Shown: positions 8,061-22,260, counted from the first letter of the stretch. The stretch is 64,000 nucleotides of DNA from Symsagittifera roscoffensis (GCF_963678635.1 NC_087062.1:5694193-5758192); one strand, 5' to 3'. Notes: generated by a model from the sequence alone, not told the origin. Program-made: numbers and translations.

Positions 8061-11000
8061 GGTATGGCTTTTTGTTTGAAAACGAAACCCCCTGATAGAT
8101 AAGCCCAGCTTATCTTCACGGATGAATTAAATTAGGGTCACTAAATATTGCTGTTTTATTATATGTTTAAGGAAGCTCTTTTTGACGTTCAACGATCTGT
8201 TTGAAGCAGCGTAGGTGCGAGTCAAGCGCTAGTATCTCATTAGCTGTCAATTTTGTTGATCATCGTTATGGCCATGAAAGTTGCTCAGCATAAAAAAAAT
8301 GTTCGAAACAATATGCACTGTTCAATTTTTGCATCATCAAATGTAGTATGACTCAAGAACATAATTCATCATCGAGTGCTAATTCGATAAGTATGGGATT
8401 TGATTGATTGGGGTCCAGGATGAAGAAAGTAAAAAGGACTGTGATGACGGGGAAATAAGAGGTGAGGAATATTGTGCATCAGAATTAAAATGTACTATTG
8501 TTTGGGTGTCGTGATTTAATGATGCAAGAGTGGATTCGGTGATTTCATTAGAGTACTTGATCACGTTGATCTTCTTCGAACTCCAGAGGGAGTGATGACG
8601 TCACCAAGTGTACCTGGGAGGAAAGTTAGATCTAGCAGTTATGTAATTTTACTGATACGAAGTTTCGACGAACGGGATACCACTGGATACTCATAGTTTA
8701 TAGCGTATCGTGGGTATTTAGAGTTAGTTCTTCGTACTGTATAGATTCAAGGATAGCAATGAGGACGCTGCCACCCTCTTCGTTTCGGTTATTAAGTTTG
8801 AGTGGGTAGAAAGGACATAAGGAGGGCTTACGACTTCAACTTGATTTCCTGAATGTGGATTTAATTCTGGGCTAGGAAATCTGCTTTCCCAGATATTCCA
8901 TTACAGTTAAATTGTAGTAATATAAGCGTTTCTTTTTGTTAGTCAGGTGTTGGTTACAGAAAGATTCGAGAAGTTTCTGGCATTAGTCAGCAGTGAGTTC
9001 TTTGAGAGTAGGTTTAGCCGGTATAGGCGAAGGGTTCGATGCTATGTTGTTGGGGGGATGAGTAGAGTGTACGTAGACAGAAGACAAGAAAAATAAATGG
9101 AGAAAATTCCCCCCGACCTGTGGCTATTGTACTGTGGTATGCTCCCTTTATGTATCCAAGCCTGTTATAGGTAGGCATGAATTAGCAAAAGTGGTGAATA
9201 GCAATTTACAAATGCTAGGAATCATGCCTCTAAATTATGCGGGAAATCTCAACGAAAAATGGGCTTTGTAATGTCCACCGCAAACTTGTGGACCTCTTGC
9301 ACTTGATTACTTGACCTGTTTGCTGTCTGATAAAATTATCTCCCAAATTTGAAATTTTTTTGGAAACGGGACTATTTCACGGTGCCCCGTTGTCAAATAC
9401 TTAGAGTGGCTCATCCATTTCGTTTTAACAAAATATTTCCCAAATGCCAGACTGACTCGGGTTCCGCGCAGTTTTCTCCACCAAAACCGATCTCTCCACC
9501 CTTATTTTTTAAAATCTCTGATGATATAAATAAAACCGCCCTCTTTACGTAGTGCTTTCGTCACACTTGACCTTTCATAAGGCATTTTGGTATGTCATAG
9601 AACACCAGTTGAACTCATTCATGACACACCGATGGCAATAGGTATTGTTTGCTGGCCAAGCAATAATTGATGCGCCGGACCTGCCACCTCTTTTTTCAAC
9701 AACCAAGTGTCCGCATAGAATTGTTCACTGTGGAGTTCCCCGGGATTGTTTTATCACCGGCTCTTTCAAATTTTATGCCCATGACGGCCTTGACCCCCCA
9801 CCCCCACGCCGCCGAAATCTTCGCCTCACCTAATACGCAGATGATTCCCACCCTTTCGCCCAAAGCCGCAACGTTGATGAAGCATCGCGTTCACTAAATG
9901 GTTACCTGCACCACCTTTTTATTCTTTTTAACCTCCCGTAAGCCAGCATTTGCGCCCTTTGAAGGTCAAATATCTTGCTTTTGCATAACAACAAAAATTT
10001 GAGCAAAACTCCGAATGTCTTTTTGATCAACGAGCCTCTCCCTCATAAGAAAAGTCTTAATAAGATTCTAGGAGTCACTGCAAGAGATCTGCGCAGAAGG
10101 ATCGTCGCAGGATAGGATTCTTGAGGGCGCTAACAAGTTTAAAAAGCCTTAATTTGTCCTATTTCAGATTATGTCTCTCCGGCCTTGACGCAAGCCGCCA
10201 GCAAAACTTCCTTAATTCATTTGCGGACTACCCAAAAGCAAACTCTCCATGTAATAATTGGCTCAACTCTTATGAGCTCCACTGCCTACCTGCACAGTAA
10301 AGTTGAAATCCTGAATGTTTCAAACCACCGCCCCTTTTTACTCCTCAGTTTTCAATCTCCACAAACCGTTCGCGTCACCCAAATCCTTGTTATCACTCGT
10401 ACCCTGACAATCCAGTTTAAGTGCTTTTAAATGCGACACACTCATTTTTGATCGAACAACACCTGTCACTAAACCTTAACCACTTAGAAGAAGTTTCAAT
10501 GTTCGTTTTCAGCCATCAGACAAAACCACGCTAACCTCGTTACCAAGTTCCTAGCAGCAAACTCTTCCTAAAAACTCATGTGTATTCCAATCATAGACCC
10601 TTTTGTAAAGTCCCTTATCAAAACCACCCGCGGTAAAATTTCACATTTTTCGGCCTGTTTACAGTCGTTTTTTAAACACGTACTTCCCCAGCTTAGACAA
10701 TCAATTTTGTCCAATTTGCGCTAACTATCTTCTGTCGCCCCATTTTGTTTGCCTTTTTTCTAATTGCGCCAGAAATTCTCCCTTTTACTTCCGCATACCT
10801 GTGGTTAAAGCCGACGGAAGTGGCGAAATTTGTTAGCGTGGAGACGGATGAGCACAGCATGCCCAAGATGGGCTACAGACGGAAAGGAAAACTTACATCA
10901 TCTTAAATCTCAATAATCCTCAATTTTTTTTATCCTTAGTTGTACATAAAAGTGGCTCATCATCCAAAATTTTGTTTAAAATTATGTAATGTTCATCATG

Positions 11001-12061
11001 CGTAGTATAACAGATTAATTTCTTCTTACTTCATCTAAATCTCCATTACAATTGAATTTTTAACACACAAAAATTGCTCATCATTATAAAGTTTTTATTT
11101 TAAAAGAAATGCCTTCATCAAGCTATGATAACCCATGAAAATTAGAAGAACAATATAAACAAATTTTTGAAAGCACACATTTTACAAACTGTCGTTCACG
11201 TAAGAAAGAAAAAAACCTAATCGAGATCTTTCCCAGAAAATTATTAAAGCAGTTACAAAAGTTTAGATAACCACGGGTGAGTTCCTCTTGTTCGATGTTT
11301 CGTTTATAGTTGTCGCATCACGCTTTCTATTTTCTCGGTTGAGTATTTTAGTTAAATTTCTTAACTATCCAATCATACTCTAAAATGAATTTTCTGATAT
11401 TCACAATTAAAAACCCTGACTGTTTTGAGTCAAGCGTGCTCTGTTCGTAGCCCCAACCTTGGATCAGTTCACTTTTTTCACTAAAAGATTTATGGAAAAA
11501 AATAAGAACACGAGTTTGACCCACGCTTAAGAATGTAGGAATGTCATAGAATGCATTATTAACTTATATGATTGTGATGAGAAGTTGTCTTATGAAAAAA
11601 GAAAACTTTTTGTAGCTGTCTTTTTTCGCCAAAGCCTATTATATCGTCTGTAATTAATTCAAAATTGTTTTCAAACTGAGACAATCAAACCCATGTTCTT
11701 GTTCATATGACATTGCTTAAGCATGTTGCAAAGAAATCACTTGGACCAAACGGTAAAACAACGAAAGATTGCAAAAATCCTGCAACTTAAATACGCAACT
11801 CTGGTCTGCTTTCGAGGAGTTGGAAGCTGCATTAAAGTTAGTACGCCTTTACCAAAACTCCACGTTTGTAATTTGTGTTAAAAGAAAAAGGACGGGTAGA
11901 TGGGTTGCTTGCTGACTTCCAAAATTTCAGCTATGGAAGAAACATCCGTTCAGCAATCTATGTTTCAAAAAAGCAAACCGTTTTCGATGCGTATCAAGAG
12001 AATGATTAATTTTCTCTCTGCCTTGAGATTTAGAATACATTTATCATGGTTTAAAATACCA
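8061..12061. other. Intergenic, no gene seen
   Basis: About 4 kb without a credible gene on either strand. The part near 9300-10400 is richer in C on the plus strand and opens several 60-80-codon frames, but they start at non-ATG codons or lack any domain. The rest is AT-rich. Unlisted short exons cannot be excluded. Confidence 0.4.
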
Positions 12062-12130
12062 TTATTCCGGTTTCATTTTTCGACGCATGTTTTTGACGCA
12101 TACTTATTCCGGTTTCATTTTTCGACGCAT
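12062..12130. repeat. 27-bp direct repeat pair
   Basis: TTATTCCGGTTTCATTTTTC followed by GACGCAT occurs at 12062-12088 and again, identical, at 12104-12130. A partial GACGCATACTT unit lies between them. Confidence 0.8.
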
Positions 12131-14496
12131 AATCAATGTGATAATATAGAGAAACAAGACTGCTCATTACAAGGCGAAGCCCTGAAAGTTCCGACTGCCT
12201 TTTTAGGTTTATGGGTTAAATGTGAAAAAATTAAATGTGAAAAAATAAAATGAATTTTTTTTTTTTGAAATTTGAATTTTTTAAATGAAAATCATCCCCC
12301 CCCCCCACACGCCATATAAAGTACAAAAGGATAGACTTCGCTCCTTGTAACAAATGATTATGGCAAATAAGCTTCTTTCAACCAATTTGGAACGATTTCT
12401 AAGACGGATTAACTCTCCGCTTACGCGTTAATAGCGCGAAATATATCGCGCGTTAATTGTCCCAAATTGGCCAAAATGCCAATCCTTAAACCCCCATAAC
12501 TTTACAAAAAATGATCACAGGTGAAATATCCTATCAAATTTAAGCTCAAGACAACAATACCTTTCGAATAATTAAAAAAATTCCGTCAAAAATGGCTAGT
12601 TAAAAAGTCGAAATTTGTCTGAAGAAAAAAACCACCCCGAGCACAAATAATCCGTTACTTTCGTATTGAAAGTCGGAACAAATATAGTGCTTAAGTGTTT
12701 CTTTCCTTTCTCTTATGTAAAAACAACGTTTGACAAGAATCAGATAGCAAGTTTTACATGATGAAATTCAATCTGATTTGTACATCAACAATCAAATATA
12801 TGTCCAGCGTTTAACAAATTTGTAAAGCTATTAACTGAAAAAAAAGAATAAATATCAAACAAAATCCATTAAATGACTAATCACACACAACAAAATTCAC
12901 AACATTTTAGAAATATTTTGAATACTTTTATTAAAAAGATCATTTTTGTGTAAAAAAAGAAGTGTTGCTCTTCTTGTATATTTCTGCTGAGTATCTAGTT
13001 GTTGGTTCGGAATTCTCGATTCTTGACCTGGTTTAGACTGCATTTAGACTTTAGACATTGGTCTAAGACAGATTCTTTGAAGTTCGTTGAATGAGTCCTT
13101 CAAAGCTGAACTTGAATATTTTGGTGCTGGTGTCATAACAACACTAGAATTTACTGAAACATCAATGCTTTTCAGTAAATTTTTTAATTTGTAGTACATC
13201 TAAATCTGCAATTAGTTTCTAGCTAATAATTTTTTATTTTGCGCGGGATATTCGTGGATTTTTCATTTCTGAAATCATTTCGAAAAATTTAAGTGATTGA
13301 CTTTTTATACGACAAAATGTTTTCATCTGATTTAAAAAAAAAGGCAGTGTAAGCCCTGCGTCCCACCTCCCCAATTTGTAGTATAACCTTAAACTGAGTT
13401 CCTTCTATTGAAAAGCAACAAACTCTTAATTATTCGGATATTGATGTTTATTGGTTGACTCCAACCAACTTTCCAACAGCTCTCTTCTATGTTATTGTTT
13501 TCAAACGATTTGAAAATTATTTTTCTTGAAAGCATGGCATTGAGCTGACTCGGATGTTTTGAGACCCCCTATGTTGTTAAGGTGAGCTATAGCCTTCCAG
13601 TCCTTAGGCTTTGTAGCAAGATAAGTTTTGGAGTATGTAAGATAGCGAAGCTTGGGCGCGGACGCTATGCATTATTAAGATAAGCTATATCTTGTGCACC
13701 CTTAGATTTCAGTTTGTTGACCAAGCAAGAAGATCGTTAGAAACCTGGTCTTATGCTGTATTACAATAAAATTTCTGACTGTTGGGGAAAATTTTTTGAG
13801 CGCGTTATCTGACTATTTAATGTAAAATTGGCTTGAAAAATAAAATAGTTTCCAGCAGGTCGAGATTTATGTCAGAGTAAATAAGTTGTAAGATAACTTT
13901 TTAGTTTTTTTTAACACTCGAACGAGTTTTTTATACAGATTTTTTTCTCAAAAATTAAATTATTGAGAGGTTTAACTAATTTAATGTTGTAGATTGTTTC
14001 AGTTAAAGTTTATTTTATCGAAATATCCTCTATCGCTATAAATTTAATATACCAACTTGGTAATCACTAAAACTATATTCTCGCGGCATGTTTTTAAACG
14101 TCGTCAAGACATCTAAGTCTATTATATGACTATATTTTTAGAGAAAAATTTATCTTCATTTTCTATTCACTCTATCAGCAATAGCAAATTTAGTTTTTAC
14201 GTGAAAATGTTTCTATCAAACTTTTTAGGCCATGTTTTTCATAGTATATGTTTGACCCAATTTTAGCAGGTGGAATCTTTTTTGAGGTACAAAATTAACC
14301 CAATTTTAGCTGTCGGCATTTACTTCAAATTTAAAATTCAAAGGAAATTTAGCAGCTGGTATGTTTGATCAGTTATGCTATAAGAATGGGAGATTAGACT
14401 GAAGTATTGGCCAGTCAAAAAAATCGTTCTGCAAAGCGGTTTGACATACATTTAATTTTAAGTAATTATTAGAAAAGCAGAAGTCTGACAACAAAA
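12131..14496. other. Intergenic, no gene seen
   Basis: AT-rich sequence with an 11-C run at 12296-12306. Near 13570-13720 an imperfect duplicate of a TTAAGxTxAGCTATA block appears. No reading frame with recognisable content was found. Confidence 0.4.
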
Positions 14497-14604
14497 ATGT
14501 TGTCCAAAAAAATTATCTTGTTACTATTCCTAGTCTCAGTTGTTTTCACATCATCAACCGGGTCGGCATCAACATTCCCCGCCGAAGTCTGTGGAACCCT
14601 GTGA
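14497..14604 (+). CDS. Signal-peptide exon or tiny secreted ORF
   Basis: An ATG opens a 35-codon frame whose first ~25 residues are a textbook signal peptide: two Lys, then an Ile/Leu/Val/Phe core, then small residues ending in GSAS. After the likely cleavage point come about ten residues including one Cys. The frame ends in CTGTGA. CT followed by GTGAGA at 14601 is also a reasonable splice donor, leaving phase 2. That phase matches the cysteine-rich frame beginning at 16084, so this may be exon 1 of a secreted peptide gene. Alternatively it is a chance ORF. Confidence 0.35.
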   Translation: MLSKKIILLLFLVSVVFTSSTGSASTFPAEVCGTL

Positions 14605-15494
14605 GACAGTTTTGAACAACTTCACGATCCTTCATTTTTTACAATAGTAACCAAGAAATAACCAGTTTTTGATTATGTAGAAATAAAGGTTTCTCCATCA
14701 GGACTATTAAAGGTATCAAAAACAATAAAGCAAAAAACCTAAATATCTGCTTAAGTCAGTATCCGTAGCGAACTTTTGCTGAAAAATCGGATATTGTCCC
14801 TCAGATCTGGTCTTGACTTTTTCGGGGCATCTACAGGTCTGAAGCATATTTTAGCTGCACGTCCGTATGGTCAGCATGTCGATCCAAAAAAACGTGTCAA
14901 GCATGTTTGTAAAAAGTGAAAGGCTTTCAAAATTGGTTTTGAAAGGATTTTGATAAATCGTCAGGTTGTGACTTTCGAAAAAATTGATGAATCATGTGCT
15001 CGCATGAAAGTTTTTTCTTCAGACAATTTTTTACATATGAACCAGCAATTTTGATCCTAATTTTTTATTTTATCTGAAAATGGGAATCTTGTTAACTATT
15101 TCCCATCAACTTAGAAAACACAGTAACCAATTTCCAATTTTTGCAGAAGTTCATCAACAGTTAAGCATAAGCGAAGTTTTAACTGATTGTAGCCAAACAT
15201 TTGTTTTTCAATATGGTAACGGAACAAATCACAACACAAAATTCCGAACAAAAAACTACTAGGTAAGTTGTGAAAACTGACAATTCGCAAAATTTGAAAC
15301 TCAAATTATAAAATTTCGATTGATACCAAATTTTGGTTAATGGTCGCATAAACCGGCTCTAAAAATCACATACAATTTTACGACCTGGGTAGGCAAGCTC
15401 GTTGGTGCGACTACAGCATTGAGTAATGCGAACTCTGTTGTAACGCGAGCTGTCTTTTATTGCATTTTAATACGTTATTGGACGGTACAAAAGA

Positions 15495-15616
15495 TTTCAG
15501 ATTGTGCTCGTTTTTTATCCGAGAAAATATGAAAAACAGTGTGTAGGTTGCGAATTTTCAGATTGTACTCGTTTTTTATCCGAGAAAATATGAAAAACAG
15601 TGTGTAGGTTGCGAAT
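15495..15616. repeat. 61-bp tandem duplication
   Basis: Two adjacent copies (15495-15555 and 15556-15616) differ at a single base (TGTGCTCG versus TGTACTCG). The near identity implies a recent duplication. Confidence 0.9.
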
Positions 15617-15722
15617 AAAAACTGTAAAGTTTTGAGAACAAATTTCATTAAAGAATTTTTAAAATGCGAATGTGTTTTAATTTTTTTTCTGTATTAAAAC
15701 AAAAATTAAGTATACATTCATC

Positions 15723-15815
15723 ATGAATAATTTCAATTTCAGTTTAATATTGGCTATTTTCCTTTTTCTAGTAAGTTTTTTTTTCAGAATCCTTAGCATG
15801 TATCATAAGATGTGA
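15723..15815 (+). CDS. Second hydrophobic signal-like ORF
   Basis: This is an ATG-initiated 30-codon frame. Its first ~20 residues form a hydrophobic Leu/Ile/Phe core preceded by Asn and Phe, like a short signal peptide. A strong donor GTAAGT begins at 15771, after 16 codons (phase 0). It could be exon 1 of another secreted product. Its phase does not match the cysteine-rich frame at 16084. Chance is a real possibility in sequence this AT-rich. Confidence 0.2.
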   Translation: MNNFNFSLILAIFLFLVSFFFRILSMYHKM

Positions 15816-16083
15816 TTCTTAACTATCAGCCTCCGACTCATGTCTGGTCATATCTATGGCAAAAGTTGTACATGTTTAAGAGTAATTAGACATGCACAGG
15901 ATTGGTTTGTGTATTTTCAATTCTTCTCGGTAGCTTTTATCAACAAAATGAGCACCTGATTCAGCGTTAAAAGATTGGTTTGAGTAAATCTTCCCGGAAA
16001 AATTTGTTTTTCGTATAAAATCATTGATTGCAAATAATTTATCTAGCCCCTGTGAAACTGTGTTTTTTATGGATTAAACTAAG

Positions 16084-16213
16084 ATGCTTTACGACTTGCC
16101 AGAGGAATGCAGATTGCATTGTATCGGGATGCAGTTTAACTTTAAAATGCCAGAAAAACGTATATATGTCATCACAACCAGGACGAATATGCGATAAAAT
16201 GTGGAACGTCTGA
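16084..16213 (+). CDS. Cysteine-rich peptide exon (candidate)
   Basis: The frame open from 16028 has no ATG near its start, so it would be an internal or terminal exon. Its last 43 codons contain six Cys spaced C-x3-C-x5-C-x4-C-x5-C-x13-C, ending a few residues before the TGA at 16211-16213. Such spacing resembles small secreted disulfide-rich peptides in general. I cannot assign a family. An AG at 16082-16083 would be the acceptor, with only a weak pyrimidine tract. With that acceptor the exon needs two leading bases, which the signal-peptide exon at 14497-14600 supplies. If real, the product would be a secreted cysteine-rich peptide of about 78 residues with an intron of about 1.5 kb. Confidence 0.3.
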
Positions 16214-16859
16214 AGCAAGTTAATAACTTTTACAGCAGAACTTTGGTTTGCGATAAACATCAAATGAAATTACCTCACCATTAAATCAACGACCCAAAAT
16301 TAACCAAAAGCTAATTCTATTACAAAATTCATGACGCCTCAGTGTAGATTTAGAAGATCAGCTAAAAATCCTAGAATTGCGTGAAAAAAAAAAGAAATTA
16401 CGGCTGTAATCGGTAAAACTCAGAGCATCTGGAACGTTTTAAGAAATAAATGTTCTGTACAACAGATCAATGAATTGCGGGACATGTGAAATAAAATACA
16501 TTCCTTATTATTTAATAGAGTTATGAATTTAAAACTAAAAATTGACTCGAATATTTGAGAGGAATTATACTTCCCCCTATTCTTACTGATAGCGCCTCCT
16601 TTTTCAAGATTGAGGACAAGAGTTATAATGATGCCTAAGCGTATAGTTAAAAGATCAACTAAACAACAAGTATTTTAGCTTCAAAATTGAAAAATTACTA
16701 GCAAGTCCGTCTCCAATAAGCAATCGGTTTGCAAAAAAAAAGTTGTTTTTCTGAACAAGAAATACAAGTAATAAGACTTCTGACTAATTTGAATTAAGCC
16801 ATGCCGTGAATCGGGTTGAAGTTATCAATTGCACAGTCCGAATCGGCACGCGGTAAGTG

Positions 16860-18935
16860 TTAGTTTTTTTAGCAAGCTACTTATGCTACGACTCCTTGAA
16901 GTCTTTCAAGTTATTTCATGACGCGTATCAGATGGCGAAAAGAATAAACTTTTCTATTGATTCATCCGATGAAACTTTGAGAAAATTTAGGTCACTTCAG
17001 ACCAAATTGAGTTTCGAAAAGTTTAAATTTTTCCTTAGCAAGCTGTTCAAGCTATAGCGTTGTGAGATTTACAAGATAGTTTTTAGACCAAATCAGTTCG
17101 CAAAAAATTATTTTTTTTAGCAAGATATTCAAAAAAAGAAATTTTGAAAAGTTTCAAACTATTACAGACCGAATCGGATCGCGTAAAATTACAATTTTTT
17201 ATGCAAGATTTTCAAGTAATGATAATCAGAAATTCGAAGTTGTTTAATAGATTGAATTAGTTCACAAAAATTTAAAGCTGTTCTTAAGCAACCTAATGAA
17301 GCTATGAAATTGTGAAATCTTGTAAGTTATTTCAGACCAAATCGGGTTCGCGAACGATTCAAGTTGTTTTGATGCAAGCTGTTAATGCTAAGAAAACTTG
17401 AAATTTTACATAGTGCAAAGTGTTTTCGAAGTTCAATTTTTTCTCAAGTAAGCTATTTTAGTTACAAAACATTGACAAATTTCGAGTTGTTTTATGGAGC
17501 GAGCAGGCTCGCAACAAGTTCTAGTTTTCTATAAGTAAGTTACTCAAGCTATCGAACTTTAAAAATCGAGTTATGTCATAAAGAGAATAGCTTGGCCGGA
17601 AACTTAAGCTTTTCTATTGAAACCATTCAAGCAATGAAAATTACAAGCTGTTCAAACAATGAAAATTTGAATTATTTCAACTTCCTAGACCAAATCGGCT
17701 CGCATAAAAATTTAGTTTCTTCTGAGCCAGCTAATGAAGGTAAAAAAATTTGAAACATTTCAAGTTTATTTATAGAAACAACAAATATTTTTTAAATTTC
17801 TTATGAAAACTCTCTTTTTTGTCCTAGAGCAAATCCAGTCGTATCAAAAATTAAATTTTTTTAGCAAGATATTCATGCTATGAAACTTCGAAATATTTCA
17901 TAGACCTAATGATTCGCACACCTTTTATTTTTCTAAAGCAAGCTATTGAAACTATGAATTTCCAAATTTATCAAGTTGTTTCTTAAACTAAATCGGTTTG
18001 CGAAAAAAGTTTCGCTTAGCAAGCTATTCAAGCTATAAAAATTTTAAGTTATCTTATACATCAAATTGCTTTGCAACTGAAAAGCTTTCTTAGCAAGCCA
18101 CTGAAGCTATGAAACTTTGAAGTAAGATAAACTATTTCATGAACGGAATCGGTTCGCAACAAATTTAAGTTTTCTGAGCAGGCTATTGAAGCAATAAAAA
18201 CTCCAAACATTTCATGTTTATTTATAAAACAATTAATTCTGTGAAAAAGAAATAAAAATTTTCATAGGAATGTAATTGGTTATTCAAGCTTAGAATTTTT
18301 GAGATAAATCATTTTTCTCCTCCAGCAAGTCTGTTCGCAAATATTCAAGCTATGAAAAGATATATTTCAAGTTAATTCATAGAACTTATGGTAGCACAAA
18401 AAAAAACTTGTTTTTGTGAAGCAATTTTTTGAAGCTATGGAACTTCGAAGTTTTTCAAGTTGTTTCTTAGATCAAATTGGTGGGCAAAAAAAAAGTTTTT
18501 CTAAGAGAGCTATTCAAGCTATGAAACTATGAAATACTTCAATTTATCTCACAAATCGAATCTGTTAAAGTCAAAAGTAAAAAGTTTTATTAGCAAGCCA
18601 ATCAAACGATGAAAAAAATTAATTTATTTCGTACAGCGAATCAGCGTTCAAAAAAGTCATGTTTTTTTTGAAGGCGTTCAAGCGATGAAGCATTTCAGGT
18701 CATTTCATAGACGGAATGGGTTCGCGAAAAGTTAATAATTTCTTATGCAAACTATTCAAGCAGTAAGACTTCGAGCTGAAATATTTCAATTTGTTTCATA
18801 CAGCAAATCAATTCGCGAAAAAATGAAGTTTTTCTGAACAAGCTATTAAAGCTATGAAAGTTATTTCATAACGCAAATGAGTTATAAACAAGTTTTTGAC
18901 TTTTTCCACGCAAGCTATACAAGCTATCAAATTTA
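16860..18935. repeat. Degenerate ~85-bp tandem satellite
   Basis: Roughly 24 recurrences can be followed of an ordered set of blocks: AGCAAGCTATTCAAGCTATG, then AAACTTTGAAATATTTCAAG, then TTATTTCATAGACCAAATCG, then GTTCGCAAAAA followed by a T-rich stretch. The mean period is about 85 bp. Units differ by substitutions and indels, so the array is old. No long ORF runs through it. Confidence 0.75.
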
Positions 18936-20617
18936 GAATTTTTTGGTCGGGGTTTTTATTTGATTAGTTTCGGAGTGAAATGACTCTGTAAACACAAAAA
19001 TGTTGGCAAAAATTGGCAGGTACCGTCTAGTTTTGAAATTCGAGTTTATAATGTTTAAAGGATTTCGGATTTTTTCAAAAGATATCAAGGATAAGCCAGA
19101 CTTTGGTCGCTCTGAATGATTCTTAGACGTTCTGATCTAAATCTTCTAAAACTTCTGCTCGATTGTCCCTTAAATGTTAGGTCCCATGCTAAAATGATGT
19201 CATTCGTTTATTAAATAAGAGGATCTCAATGGGTTGATACCCAACTAGATGCCTGCAACATATACGAATGATTGAATGTCGACATCAGACATTTTTGAAC
19301 CAATTTTCATTCTCTCAGTGGGGTCCAATCCGCTCCCTCCTGAACAAATTTGTTCGCGTCAAATCTCCAAAGTGTTTGTGGCTAAGTCTAAATTTAAATT
19401 TTTTCGTAGCAAAAGTCTTAACATAGTATCAACAGTCTTTAACTAGTCATAAAAAACATTGACTTAGCCGCGACAAAATACTAAATTAGCGAAAATCTAT
19501 GAGCCATTTTTTACTGCTTAGGTAAATGTTGGCCCTTTTTATTGCCTTTAATCAGACATTGAAAAATTAACATCAGACCAATAAACTGTCGCTGAAAACT
19601 TCAGAAAAAATGAGCAGTTTTTTAAGATATTTATTTGCTGTCATTGAGCACCAAAAAATACGAACAATCTGGTTATGTTGTATCAATTGTATAGCACATA
19701 TCAATATGTATAGTTGTCCTCCTCGTAACATACCTCACGTTTAGAACTATTTTGAATATTATTCGTCGAGCTTGGTTTTTTTTGTCTCCAAAACAATTTC
19801 GAACCCTTTAATATGCATAACTAAGAGGCTCATTGAAAACAAATTTCACAAAATTTGTTTCGGAAATTTTAGTTCGAAATACTTACATTTTCACCACAAA
19901 CTTAAATTTTAAATGTATATGTTTGAAGAGAACATTTTTTCCAAAACTGTTTTTTATTCGTAATTGCGGTATAGAAATTCCGAAAAAAGTTATTGGCGTG
20001 TTTGAAAATTTGCGTTAATTTTTTGTATAAATTTGGTAGCTTAAAATTTTTACTATGAGAAAATTTTCGCATTTTGGCCCACCCTTACGGTAGTGACGGG
20101 AGCTACTCTTGTAGATCAGAACTTCCGAGCAAGAATTTTGAAAAATTAATAATTAGGTTGCAAATAATTCAAAACAGAATGAAATTAGCCGTTTTTTAGC
20201 AGAAGCTTTAACATTTAATGTCTTAGTGGAAGTGGTGTTTAGGCAGTACTTTAGAACGCATTTCAGTGTAAATTTCTTATAACACTTAATAACACATTAT
20301 TACTCATTATGATCCTGATTTTTATAACAACCAATTAAAATTCCATTACCGCTACAAACGTTTCAAACTAATTTACTGCATTTGAATCTATTATCTGCCG
20401 ATATTTAAAAATAGCTCCTATTTTTTTCAGTGTATCAGAAATATTATATAATTGTTTGTATGACCCAATTGTGCGACTATTTTCTATCAAACAAAACTGC
20501 TCGTATATCAGGGTAAAGCCTTGAATGTTCCGATTGTCCCTTATTTCCTATCAAAAATTTTTTGGGGAAAATTTTGAAAACCTGTAAACTTTGGAAAGTA
20601 TCTAAGTGTGAAATGGT
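18936..20617. other. Intergenic between two satellites
   Basis: AT-rich, no supportable gene. Some blocks near 20500-20600 (around TATCAAAAATTTTTTGGGG) look like low-complexity repeats. The 61-codon frame at 19833-20018 has no recognisable content. Confidence 0.4.
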
Positions 20618-22260
20618 GAAAGAAAAACAATACAACACGTTTTTTTAACTAAAATACAATGCCATACAAAAAAAAAACAATCAATACAAATCAACAAAAA
20701 AAAATACAAAAAAACACAATAAAAAACAGTATCTTTCAATACAAAACAACACATCACAATACAGTACGAAACAATACAATACAAAACAATAGAATACAAT
20801 ACAATACAAAAAAATACAATACAATACAATACAATACAATACAATACAATACAAAACAATACAATACAATACAATACAATACAATACAATACAATACAAT
20901 ACAATACAATACAAAACAATACAAAACAAAACAATACAATACAATACAATACAATACAATACAATACAATAAAAAACAATACAATACAATACAAAACAAT
21001 ACAAAGAATAAAATAAAATACAAAACAATTAAATACAATACAATACAATACAATACAATTCAATACAATACAACACCATACAAAACAATACGATACAATT
21101 CAATTCAATTCAAATCAAAACAATAGAATACAATACATAACAATACAATACAATACAATACAATACAATACAATACAATACAATACAATACAATACCATA
21201 AAGTAAAATACAAAACAAAACAAACAAAACAAAACAATACAATACAATTTAAAACAAAATAACAAACTAAAATTCAAAACAAAACAGCCTATTAAACCAA
21301 AAGACAGTACAATACAATACAATACAAATCAAAACAATACAATACAAAACAATACGATAAAATACAAAACAATACATTACAATAGAACACCATAGATTGT
21401 ATTACGAAACAATACAATACAATACAAAACAAAATAACACAAAACAGCACAAAAAAAAACAATACAAAGCAATACAATACAATACAAAACAAAACATTGC
21501 AATACATTTTAAAACAAAGCAACAAACTAAATCCTTATACAAAACAAAACAAAAAACTAAAAGACAGTACAAAACAATACAAAACAATACATAAAAAATA
21601 ATACAAACCAATAAAATGCAGAATTTTACAAAAACAGTAACAAAACAATTCAATACATCACAATACAAAACAACACATTATAATGCAAAACAAAACATTA
21701 CAACACAAAACAAAACAATACAAAACAATAGAAAAAGATACAAAACAATACAAAACAATACAGTGCAAAACAAAGCAAGACCATACAAAACAATACAAAA
21801 CAAAACAAAAAAACCAATACAATGCAGAACAATAAAATACAGTAGCAAAACAATTCAATATATTGCAATACAATACATTACAATATAATGCAAAACATTA
21901 CATTACAATACAAAAAAAAATACAATACAATACAAAACAGTACAAAACAATACAAAACAAAACAATACACTACAATACAAAACAATACAATACAATAAAA
22001 TACAATACAATACCATACAATACAATACAATACAATACAAAACAATACAATACAATACAAAACAATACAATACATTGCAATACAATACAATCCAATACAA
22101 TACAAAACAAAAAATGAAATAAAAAAATCATTACAAAAAACACAAAGAATTAGAAGGAAAAAAACTACAGTACAAAACTATACAGTATAAAAAATACAAT
22201 TTAAAAAAAAACCTATTAATAAACAATGAAACATTAAAAAAAACTTTTAATACAATACAA

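Noticed and set aside
9645-10430. Three plus-strand ORFs of 62-81 codons
   Set aside because: Mutually overlapping, partly non-ATG, no domain. Pro/His-rich composition reflects a C-rich strand.
15771-15787. GTAAGTTTTTTTTTCAG-like sequence as a mini-intron
   Set aside because: At about 17-20 nt it is shorter than any plausible spliceosomal intron.
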